Shown here: positions 1 to 5,885 of the stretch, one piece after another
How the letters are laid out: each line of letters begins with the position of its first letter
Position numbering within the stretch: the stretch's first letter is position 1
Origin: Minisyncoccota bacterium
GTDB lineage: Bacteria; Patescibacteriota; Minisyncoccia; Minisyncoccales; Minisyncoccaceae
Direction of reading: 5' to 3'
NCBI GenBank assembly: GCA_028704295.1
Contig: JAQVLF010000020.1
Coordinates: 1 to 8,284, forward strand
DNA length: 8,284 nucleotides
Made by a program: the position numbers and the translations under genes
Notes under the pieces: model-generated
The model's input: only the letters and a program-made list of their open reading frames with translations
The model's database searches: none
Told to the model about the DNA's origin: nothing

Positions 1-1569
1 ATTTGGCATTGCTTTGGATGCGGAAAAGGAGGAGATATTTTTGAATTTGTAAAAGAAATAGAAGGGATAGACTTTGGAGACGCTCTTAAAATATTAGCTA
101 AAAAAGCAGGAGTTGAATTAAAGCAAACAAGTAGAGCTAATATTCAAGAAAAAACAGAAAGACAAAAGATCGGAGCTATCTTAGAACAAGCTTTGAAGTT
201 TTTCGAATATTATCTTATTCATTCAAAAAAAGGATTAAAAGCAAAAGAATATTTAATTAAAAGAGGTTTTACTGAAGAAACTATTAAAGAATGGAGAATT
301 GGCTTTGCTCCAGATCGTTTTGATTCTTTGTATAAATTCTTAGAAGATAGAGGGTATAATAAGGGATATATTGAGAAGTCTGGTTTAGCATTTTTAAAAA
401 CAAATGGAGGATTGTGCGATAGATTTAGATCGCGCATTATCTTTCCTTTTTTTAATCTTAACTCAGAGATTATTGGTTTTACAGGAAGAATATTTGAAAA
501 AGAAGACGATATTGCAAAATATTTAAATACGCCAGCAACACTTTTGTATGATAAAAGTAGAGCCTTATTTGGAATTGATAAAGCTAAGCTTGGAATTAAA
601 AAAGAAGACAAATGTATTTTGGTTGAAGGAAACGTAGATTGCATAATGGTGCATCAAGCAGGCACAAAAAATGCTATTGCTGTTTCAGGAACTGCTTTAA
701 CAGAACATCATTTAAAAATTGTTAAGAGATACACAGCTAATTTAATATTTTCATTTGATATGGATAGTGCGGGAGCAAAAGCAACTGAAAGAGCTATTGA
801 TTTAGCAAGAGATTTGGGCTTTAATGTAAGTATTCTAGATTTGAGGAAAGAAAAAGATCCTGCAGATGTAATTTTAAATCAAGGAAAAGAAAAATGGATA
901 GAGATAGTAAATTCTGCTGAGAAAATAATGGACTTCTATTTTAGAAAAGCTTTCTTGAATAGAGATGTTAATAATGTAGAAGATAAGAAAAAGATTGTAG
1001 AAGAATTATTGCCTCAAATTAAGAAAATAAATAACAGTATTGAGCAAGCATATTTTATTCAAAAGTTAGGAGATGATTTAAAGGTAAGGGAAGAAGATAT
1101 TAGATTAGAATTTTCTAAAATTAAATTAGAAAAAAAGGAGGGAGAAAGCAGGGAAGAAGTTAAAAAAAGCTATTCACAAAAAGAAAAGCTAGAAAAAAAG
1201 TTTTTGAAATTGTATTTAAATGATAAGGTGGATTTAAAAGATGATTTGTGTCTTTTTTCTCCTAAGTATAAAGCAGTTTTAGAAAGCCTAGATAGTGGAG
1301 CAAAGTTAGAAGAGATAATTGAAGACAAAAAATTTTTAAGCGAAATTACTTTGGGAGCTGAACAAGAAAAAGAATTATTAAAGGAAAATGAAGTTTCTGT
1401 TCTAGAGGAAATACAAAATTGTTTGTTTAATCTTAAAAAAATATTTGAAGAAGATAAAAAGAAAAACTTAAGTCTTAAATTAAAAAATGAAGAAAATGAA
1501 GATGAGACAAATAAATTAATTGAAGAATATTTGAATTTAATTAATCAAAGTTATGGTAAAAACAAATAA
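1..1569 (+). CDS. dnaG: DNA primase DnaG, 5'-truncated by the window edge
   Basis: Synthesises RNA primers at the replication fork. The reading frame is open from base 1, so the start lies upstream; 522 codons are visible and perhaps 40-50 N-terminal residues are missing. Visible residues 2-8 (WHCFGCG) are the second half of the CHC2 zinc finger that binds template DNA; the first Cys/His pair is off the window. Residues 142-151 (RFRSRIIFPF) are the conserved basic stretch of the primase catalytic core. The TOPRIM domain follows: the acidic motif VEG has its Glu at 209 (bases 625-627), and FDMDSAG carries the metal-binding Asp pair at 253 and 255. The C-terminal ~230 residues are Lys/Glu-rich and helical, in the position of the DnaB-helicase-binding domain, but too divergent to assign by motif. 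The stop overlaps the rpoD start. A TTG at 193 is an internal codon, not the start, because the zinc finger lies upstream of it in frame. Confidence 0.96.
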   Translation: MWHCFGCGKGGDIFEFVKEIEGIDFGDALKILAKKAGVELKQTSRANIQEKTERQKIGAILEQALKFFEYYLIHSKKGLKAKEYLIKRGFTEETIKEWRIGFAPDRFDSLYKFLEDRGYNKGYIEKSGLAFLKTNGGLCDRFRSRIIFPFFNLNSEIIGFTGRIFEKEDDIAKYLNTPATLLYDKSRALFGIDKAKLGIKKEDKCILVEGNVDCIMVHQAGTKNAIAVSGTALTEHHLKIVKRYTANLIFSFDMDSAGAKATERAIDLARDLGFNVSILDLRKEKDPADVILNQGKEKWIEIVNSAEKIMDFYFRKAFLNRDVNNVEDKKKIVEELLPQIKKINNSIEQAYFIQKLGDDLKVREEDIRLEFSKIKLEKKEGESREEVKKSYSQKEKLEKKFLKLYLNDKVDLKDDLCLFSPKYKAVLESLDSGAKLEEIIEDKKFLSEITLGAEQEKELLKENEVSVLEEIQNCLFNLKKIFEEDKKKNLSLKLKNEENEDETNKLIEEYLNLINQSYGKNK

Positions 1570-2644
1570 ATTAAAAAGGAGAAAAGTTCTAATCGACGAA
1601 AAATTAGAACAAATTTTGAGAAAAGGAAAAGCAAAAGGTTTTGTTACTTTTTCTGAAATTTTGTATTTATTTCCTAATATAGAGGATAGCATTTCCGAGC
1701 TAGAAGAACTTTTGGCTTTGCTTGAGGGCAATGGAATTGATGTAAAAGAGTCAAGAGGATATTTAGAAGGCGAAGAGGCTTTAAAAAAAAGAGTAAGATC
1801 AATTAGCGGACTCCCTCGCGTTGATTCAATTCAAACATATTTAAAGGAAATAGGAAAGATAGAGCCGATTACAGCAAGAGAAGAAAAAGACTTGGCTAAA
1901 AAAATTGAAGCAGGGGATTTGGAGGCTAAGAAAAAAATGGCTGAAGCAAATTTAAGGCTTGTAGTTTCTATTGCAAAAAAATATGTAGGAAGATCTCCTA
2001 ATTTAACACTTCTAGATTTAATTCAAGAAGGTAATTTAGGATTATTTAGAGCAGTTGAAAAATTTGATTGGAGAAAAGGTTATAAGTTTTCTACTTATGC
2101 AACTTGGTGGATTAGGCAAACTATCACTCGTGCTTTAGCAGACCAGGCAAGGACAATTAGAATTCCGGTACATATGATTGAAACTTTAACTAAATATACT
2201 CAGGCTAAAAGAAGGTTACTTCAAGATTTGGGAAGAGAGCCTTTAACAGAAGAAATTGCTGCTGAAATGGAAATAGAAGTTGATAAAGTTAGATACTTAG
2301 AAAAAATATCTCAAAAAGCAGTTTCTCTTGAAACTCCGGTTGGAGAAGATGATAAAGATAGCGTTTTGGGAGAATTTATCAAAGACGAAAAACAAGAATC
2401 TCCAGCACAAAAAGCAGCAAGAAGTCTTTTGAAGGGGCATTTGGAAGAAATATTTAAGGATTTGACAGATAGAGAGCAAGAAATCCTCAAAATGAGGTTT
2501 GGTCTAAAAGATGGAGCAACATATACTTTAGAAGAGGTTGGACAAAAATTTAATGTTACTCGTGAAAGAATAAGACAAATAGAAGCAAAAGCGCTTGAAA
2601 AAATTAGAAAGCACGCAAGCCTTAAAAAGTTAAAGGGATATTAA
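1553..2644 (+). CDS. rpoD: Primary RNA polymerase sigma factor (sigma70 family)
   Basis: Housekeeping sigma factor that directs RNA polymerase to promoters. All main regions are present in 363 residues. A short region 1.1-like segment spans about 14-66. Region 1.2 is at about 91-122 (DSIQTYLKEIG). Regions 2.1-2.4 are at about 127-208, including DLIQEGN and YATWWIRQ (182-189), with the melting Trp pair W185/W186 and the -10 contacts Q189 and T192. Region 3 is at about 209-280. Region 4 is at about 293-360, with the helix-turn-helix VTRERIRQIEAKALEKIR. The residues that read -35 and -10 boxes match E. coli RpoD, so consensus TTGACA/TATAAT promoters are expected. The ATG at 1553 lies inside dnaG (17-base overlap) with no Shine-Dalgarno site, implying translational coupling. 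It is preferred because the region 1.1-like segment begins soon after it, and the next usable start (TTG 1616) would cut into that segment. The C-terminus KLKGY resembles parcubacterial RpoD. Confidence 0.97.
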   Translation: MVKTNKLKRRKVLIDEKLEQILRKGKAKGFVTFSEILYLFPNIEDSISELEELLALLEGNGIDVKESRGYLEGEEALKKRVRSISGLPRVDSIQTYLKEIGKIEPITAREEKDLAKKIEAGDLEAKKKMAEANLRLVVSIAKKYVGRSPNLTLLDLIQEGNLGLFRAVEKFDWRKGYKFSTYATWWIRQTITRALADQARTIRIPVHMIETLTKYTQAKRRLLQDLGREPLTEEIAAEMEIEVDKVRYLEKISQKAVSLETPVGEDDKDSVLGEFIKDEKQESPAQKAARSLLKGHLEEIFKDLTDREQEILKMRFGLKDGATYTLEEVGQKFNVTRERIRQIEAKALEKIRKHASLKKLKGY

Positions 2645-2645
2645 A

Positions 2646-3182
2646 ATGCTTAAAAAATTCAAGACTAAGAAAGGCAAGGAAGTATCTATTAGATATCTCT
2701 TAAAAAGTGATACAAGAGATTTGCTTGATGTATATAATTCTCTTGTGGACGAGAAATCATATACTGTTGCAACTCGTAAATTTACCTTAAAAGAGGAAAA
2801 GCTTTTTATAGCTAACTCTTTAGTGAAAATAGAAAATGGAGAAGCAGTGCATTTAGTTGCTGAATGTAATGGAAAAACTTTAGGAATTGCAACTATTGAA
2901 AAAGAAATTTCTCCAATATTAGAACATAGAGGGGATTTTGGAATAATGCTTAAAAAAGAAATAAGGGGAGAAGGAGTTGGAGAAGAATTAATGAAAACAG
3001 TTATTTCTGAAGCCAAGAAATTTTTGAAAGTAAAGATGATTATACTCAGAGCTTTTGAGGAAAATAAGCCAGCTATTTCCTTATATACAAAATTAAACTT
3101 TAAAAAGGTTGGTGGAATAGAAAAAGGATTAAAGCATTTTGGAAAATATAAAAATGAGATTATTATGGCAAAATATATTTGA
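2646..3182 (+). CDS. GNAT-family N-acetyltransferase
   Basis: Predicted to transfer an acetyl group from acetyl-CoA to an amine; the substrate (protein N-terminus, lysine, small amine or antibiotic) cannot be read from the sequence. At 178 residues it is a normal single-domain GNAT. The acetyl-CoA pyrophosphate-binding motif A is clear at 107-112 (RGEGVG, fitting R/Q-x-x-G-x-G/A), preceded by the beta4 strand FGIML at 98-102. N140 and Y147 in ENKPAISLYTKLNF are the usual Asn and the Tyr that commonly acts as general acid; this segment is typical of the RimI-like/COG1247 style. The ATG lies one base after the rpoD stop, with a weak AAAGGGA site about 7 bases upstream, so it is very likely co-transcribed with dnaG-rpoD. 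Its TGA stop falls within the -35 box of the next gene's promoter. A RimI-type ribosomal-protein acetylase role is possible but only inferred. Confidence 0.88.
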   Translation: MLKKFKTKKGKEVSIRYLLKSDTRDLLDVYNSLVDEKSYTVATRKFTLKEEKLFIANSLVKIENGEAVHLVAECNGKTLGIATIEKEISPILEHRGDFGIMLKKEIRGEGVGEELMKTVISEAKKFLKVKMIILRAFEENKPAISLYTKLNFKKVGGIEKGLKHFGKYKNEIIMAKYI

Positions 3183-3207
3183 CGGTTTTCCTTTTTTTGT
3201 TTAATAT
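3179..3207 (+). promoter_or_regulatory. Sigma70-type promoter for the 94-residue gene
   Basis: TTGACG at 3179-3184 matches the -35 consensus at 5 of 6 positions. After a spacer of exactly 17 bases, TAATAT at 3202-3207 matches the -10 consensus at 4 of 6. Transcription would start near 3213-3215, giving a leader of roughly 15 bases that ends in a strong Shine-Dalgarno site. The -35 box overlaps the stop codon of the acetyltransferase gene. The RpoD in this window keeps the residues that read such boxes. It is a prediction from spacing and consensus only. Confidence 0.55.
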
Positions 3208-3219
3208 ATGCCTTAGCTC

Positions 3220-3227
3220 GAGGTGAT
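3220..3227 (+). promoter_or_regulatory. Strong Shine-Dalgarno site
   Basis: GAGGTGAT pairs over 8 bases with the usual 3' end of 16S rRNA and ends two bases before the ATG at 3230, with the GG core six bases from the start. It is by far the best ribosome binding site in the window. It fixes the start of the 94-residue gene and supports that it is real. Confidence 0.75.
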
Positions 3228-3229
3228 TT

Positions 3230-3514
3230 ATGAGCCCTACATTCTTTAAGATCGTAGATATCTACGGGCGTAGATTTGATGCAAAGACTTTGGGAAATTA
3301 TTCTTTATTTGAGGAGATGGTATTAAATTACGAGACAATTTGGATTAAAAAAGAAGATCAGAATTCGTATTCGATCGATGATCCGAAATGTCTAGCAAAG
3401 ATATATTTTGGAAGCAATGGGTATTATTCATTTAGAAGACTGAATCCAAAAGCAGCTCTTGTGCTTGGTAAAGAAGAGATAAAAAAAGTTTTTATCACAA
3501 GCACTTTTTTATAA
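3230..3514 (+). CDS. Unrecognised 94-residue protein
   Basis: I do not recognise this protein. It is a soluble-looking, aromatic-rich chain with no signal peptide, no membrane segment, one cysteine and no catalytic motif I can name. The composition and alternating pattern (FFKIVDIYGRRF near the start, ETIWIKK in the middle, CLAKIYFG and YYSFRRL later) suggest a small mostly-beta domain with a short helix around LFEEMVL. Evidence that it is real: a full Shine-Dalgarno site, a matching upstream promoter, and a terminator-like fold at its end. It thus appears to be a single-gene unit between two operons and should be well expressed. Codon choice looks slightly more GC-rich than in the neighbours (for example GGG CGT early on), a weak hint of different history. 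A small regulator or nucleic-acid-binding protein is conceivable, but nothing in the sequence demonstrates it. Confidence 0.75.
   Translation: MSPTFFKIVDIYGRRFDAKTLGNYSLFEEMVLNYETIWIKKEDQNSYSIDDPKCLAKIYFGSNGYYSFRRLNPKAALVLGKEEIKKVFITSTFL
3253..3275. repeat. CGTAGAT palindrome plus third half-site
   Basis: A perfect 14-base palindrome (CGTAGATATCTACG, 3253-3266) is followed after two bases by another direct copy of the half-site CGTAGAT (3269-3275). It lies about 40 bases downstream of the predicted transcription start and about 25 bases into the 94-residue gene. It could be an operator, or a hairpin at the start of the message. It also encodes protein, so chance is possible. Confidence 0.45.
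3461..3510 (+). terminator. Intrinsic terminator-like fold at the end of the 94-residue gene
   Basis: Two nested inverted repeats precede a run of six T. The outer stem is GTGCTTG (3461-3467) with CAAGCAC (3498-3504). The inner stem is GATAAAAA (3478-3485) with TTTTTATC (3489-3496), around a 3-base loop. The T run is 3505-3510. The left arm carries ten unpaired bases between the two stems and the right arm one, so the fold is imperfect and the inner stem is AT-only. It overlaps the last 17 codons and would end transcription close to the stop codon, separating this gene from the transport operon. Confidence 0.45.
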
Positions 3515-3515
3515 T
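3510..3515 (+). promoter_or_regulatory. Possible -10 box for the transport operon
   Basis: TATAAT, a perfect -10 hexamer, sits directly after the terminator-like T run and 68 bases before the ATG of the membrane fusion protein gene. No convincing -35 box lies 16-18 bases upstream and there is no TG extension, so this is a weak candidate in AT-rich DNA. No better promoter was seen in the spacer. Confidence 0.22.
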
Positions 3516-3569
3516 TTAAATTATGCATAAAATTAATTGTGCGTGATTAAGAAAGAATACTAATTAGTA
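3511..3569. repeat. AT palindromes upstream of the transport operon
   Basis: The spacer before the transport operon contains three perfect palindromes: ATAATTTAAATTAT (3511-3524), TTATGCATAA (3521-3530, overlapping the first) and TACTAATTAGTA (3558-3569). The last ends 14 bases before the ATG. Any could be the binding site of a dimeric regulator, but palindromes of this length also arise readily in DNA this AT-rich. No gene-like sequence was seen in the rest of the spacer (3515-3583). Confidence 0.35.
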
Positions 3570-3583
3570 ATTTAGATAAATAT

Positions 3584-5164
3584 ATGTTTTTTAAATCAAA
3601 AAGATTTTGGATAATGACAGCTATTGTTTTAGTGATTGTTTGTTTTTTAACTATTTTATCTTTTGGGAAAAATAATAGTCATAAATATGAAACTGTAAAA
3701 GTTGAAAGAGGAGACTTAATTCAGACAGTAGATGTCACAGGAAAGATAAAATCTGCAAATAATGTTTCTCTCCACTTTGAAAATAATGGGACAGTAGATG
3801 AAATTTATGTTATTGAAGGAGAGGAAGTTCATAAAGGAGATGTTTTAGCAAAGTTAAATTTAGATGATTTAAATTCTTTAGTTGAGCAAGCTGAAGCTAA
3901 TTTAAATCAAAAAATTGCAGGAGTGTCTAATGAACAAATTAATGTTTCTTTAAAACAAATCGAGGTAGCAGAAGTTGCATATAGAAAAGCAGAAACAAAT
4001 TTAAATAGCATTAAGATTTTGGCGGGCGAGAATCTAAAGAATAAATATATATCAGCTTTATCTTTAATTGATGACATATATATAAAGCTTTTTACTGCAC
4101 TAAAGGATGCCGAAGATATGAAAAAAAACTATTTTAGCAGATTAGATCAAGATAGCGTTAATATATCAAGCAAAATAGAAAATATTATGAAGCCTTCTAT
4201 AGAAGATGCTAAGACTTATATTGATTTGGCCAAAGAGACAAAATCAGTAGAAGACATAGAAAAAGCTTCATCTTCTATTGATAAGGCAGTCAAAGACTCA
4301 ATAAATACTTTGCTTTTTATTAAAAGTATTTCCGAGAGCGTGAACTATAGCGGAATTGTGGCAACGGCTGATAAAGCTGCTTTAGATCAAGACGAGTTGA
4401 CAATGAGCGCTTCTCAAATATCTTTGACTAGTACATTAAATGAAATTTCTCTTTTAAAGATTCAGAATCAAAATAATATTGATGTAGCTCATATTTTAGT
4501 TGAGGAGGCTTTGGCTAATTTAGAGCTTCAAAAAGCAAGCTATAATTCTCTTACATCTTTACCAAGAGATGTTGACTTAGCATATTTAAGATCAGTTTTA
4601 AATCAGGCAATTGCAAATAAAAATAAAGCAATTATCACATCTCCTATTTCAGGAGTCATTACAAAAATTAATAAAGAGGAAGGAGAATTAATTTCTTCCG
4701 CAGAATCTTTAATAGAAGTTTTATCTCCTGACTATCAAATTGAAGTAAATATTCCAGAAACTGACGTTGTTAAGGTTGATGTGGGAGATATGGCGGATAT
4801 CGAATTAGATGCGATAGATAATACTCAATTTAATTCTGAAGTTGTAAGCGTTGATCCAGCGGCTACTACAATTCAAGACGTTGTGTATTATAGAGTTGTT
4901 TTAAATATTTTGGATGAAGATGATAGAATAAAGCCTGGAATGACAGCCGATATATTAATTTACACAGACAAGAAAGAAAATGTCCTTTATCTTCCTTCAA
5001 GAAGCATTTTATCAGAGGGTGAAAGAAAATATGTAAGAGTTATTGAAAACAATGAGATTATTGAAAAAGATGTGGTTATTGGATTAAATGCAGATGATAG
5101 CAAAAAAGAAATATTGTTTGGATTAAGTGTAGGAGAAGAAATAGTTTTAAAGATTTTAAACTAA
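3584..5164 (+). CDS. MacA/HlyD-type membrane fusion (periplasmic adaptor-like) protein
   Basis: Predicted membrane-anchored adaptor of the ABC exporter encoded downstream. One N-terminal membrane segment (about 9-27) anchors the chain outside the cell membrane; Cys20 lies within it but no proper lipobox is seen. The first half of the lipoyl/biotinyl domain is at about 60-92 (EGEEVHKGDVLAKL) and the second half at about 346-380 (ITSPISGVITKINKEEGELI). Between them, about 95-345 is a long alpha-helical insert, much larger than the hairpin of typical MacA-like adaptors and probably the reason for the 526-residue length (E. coli MacA is about 370). A beta-barrel region (about 384-460, with IKPGMTADILIYT) and a membrane-proximal region (about 466-526) follow. 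No Shine-Dalgarno site precedes the ATG. The next gene starts one base after the stop, marking an operon. The substrate is unknown. Confidence 0.93.
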   Translation: MFFKSKRFWIMTAIVLVIVCFLTILSFGKNNSHKYETVKVERGDLIQTVDVTGKIKSANNVSLHFENNGTVDEIYVIEGEEVHKGDVLAKLNLDDLNSLVEQAEANLNQKIAGVSNEQINVSLKQIEVAEVAYRKAETNLNSIKILAGENLKNKYISALSLIDDIYIKLFTALKDAEDMKKNYFSRLDQDSVNISSKIENIMKPSIEDAKTYIDLAKETKSVEDIEKASSSIDKAVKDSINTLLFIKSISESVNYSGIVATADKAALDQDELTMSASQISLTSTLNEISLLKIQNQNNIDVAHILVEEALANLELQKASYNSLTSLPRDVDLAYLRSVLNQAIANKNKAIITSPISGVITKINKEEGELISSAESLIEVLSPDYQIEVNIPETDVVKVDVGDMADIELDAIDNTQFNSEVVSVDPAATTIQDVVYYRVVLNILDEDDRIKPGMTADILIYTDKKENVLYLPSRSILSEGERKYVRVIENNEIIEKDVVIGLNADDSKKEILFGLSVGEEIVLKILN

Positions 5165-5165
5165 T

Positions 5166-5885
5166 ATGTTGATCAAGGTAAAGGATTTAAAAAAAGATTA
5201 CACCAATGGAGAAGTTACAACTAATGTTCTTCGCGGAATAACTTTTAATATTGATAAAGGAGAATTTGTTTCCATTATGGGGCCTTCTGGTTCGGGAAAA
5301 TCAACTTTAATGCATATTTTAGGCTTTTTAGATAAGTGTACTTTGGGAGAATATTTTTTTGAAGATGAAGATGTTTCAAAATTATCTGACGATGAATTGG
5401 CAGAAAGAAGAGCTAAAAAGGTTGGCTTCATATTCCAATCCTTCAATCTTTTACCGAGTTTAACTCTAATTGAAAATATTACTCTTCCTTTAATTTATTC
5501 TAATGTTCCAAGCGATAAAAGAAAAAAGAGAGGAGAATATCTTTTGGAGCAAGTTGGCTTGAGCCATAGAGCAAACTATAATCCAAATAAGTTGTCTGGA
5601 GGAGAAAAGCAGAGAGCTGCTATTGCACGGGCTCTTGTTAACAATCCAGAGGTAATTTTTGCTGATGAGCCAACGGGCAACCTTGACTCGAAATCAGGTT
5701 TCCAGGTAATGAAAATTCTTCAAGAATTAAATGAAAATGGAAATACAATAATTTTGGTCACTCACGAAAAATATACAGCTGAATATGCAAAGAGAATTAT
5801 TAATATTAAAGATGGCTTGATTTTTAATGACTACGAGGTTAAGGAAAGGCAAATTGCAAAAGAAAAAACAGAACTAACAAAATAA
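5166..5885 (+). CDS. MacB/LolD-class ABC transporter ATP-binding protein
   Basis: ATPase that powers the adjacent FtsX/MacB-type permeases from the cytoplasmic side. All nucleotide-binding motifs are intact in 239 residues: Walker A GPSGSGKST (39-47), Q-loop Gln91 in FIFQSFNLLP, ABC signature LSGGEKQR (143-150), Walker B VIFADEP with catalytic Glu168, D-loop GNLDS (171-175) and switch His200. The segment LGFLDKCTLGEYFFEDEDV and the FQSFNLLPSLTLIENITLPL stretch are typical of the LolD/MacB mechanotransmission ATPases rather than nutrient importers. The polypeptide is ATPase only; unlike E. coli MacB, the permease is encoded separately. The charged tail (about 220-239) has no recognised function. 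The ATG follows the adaptor stop by one base, and the stop shares one base with the next ATG (TAATG), so translation is likely coupled. The only nearby upstream sequence is AT-rich, without a Shine-Dalgarno site. Confidence 0.96.
   Translation: MLIKVKDLKKDYTNGEVTTNVLRGITFNIDKGEFVSIMGPSGSGKSTLMHILGFLDKCTLGEYFFEDEDVSKLSDDELAERRAKKVGFIFQSFNLLPSLTLIENITLPLIYSNVPSDKRKKRGEYLLEQVGLSHRANYNPNKLSGGEKQRAAIARALVNNPEVIFADEPTGNLDSKSGFQVMKILQELNENGNTIILVTHEKYTAEYAKRIINIKDGLIFNDYEVKERQIAKEKTELTK

Noticed and set aside
193..195. TTG as the start of dnaG
   Set aside because: The frame is open upstream to base 1 and encodes the zinc-finger residues HCFGCG, so this is an internal leucine codon.
219..644. 141-codon open frame on the minus strand, and similar minus-strand frames at 1537-1731, 2630-3016, 5198-5446, 6637-6939 and 7820-8035
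   Set aside because: Each lies antisense to a well-supported gene, lacks a ribosome binding site and family motifs, and is a by-product of codon bias in AT-rich genes.
1574..1582. AAAAGGAGA as a Shine-Dalgarno site for a later rpoD start
   Set aside because: No ATG, GTG or TTG lies at a suitable distance. The next in-frame candidate (TTG 1616) is too far and would remove part of the region 1.1-like segment.
3141..3198. GGAAAA (3141-3146) and TTTTCC (3186-3191) followed by T7 as a terminator of the dnaG-rpoD-GNAT operon
   Set aside because: The loop would be 39 bases and the stem six mostly AT pairs, too weak to call. The same interval reads better as a promoter.
3180..3232. UGA read as glycine (Gracilibacteria/SR1 code), fusing the acetyltransferase to the following gene
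   Set aside because: Read-through gives an unrelated Phe-rich stretch, and the acetyltransferase already has normal family length at this stop.
3538..3566. TTGTGC, 17 bases, TAATTA as a promoter for the transport operon
   Set aside because: Only about 3 of 6 matches in each hexamer, no better than chance in this base composition.
3642..3644. Cys20 of the membrane fusion protein as a lipoprotein attachment site
   Set aside because: The preceding residues (VLVIV) do not form a lipobox and the Cys lies in the middle of the hydrophobic segment.
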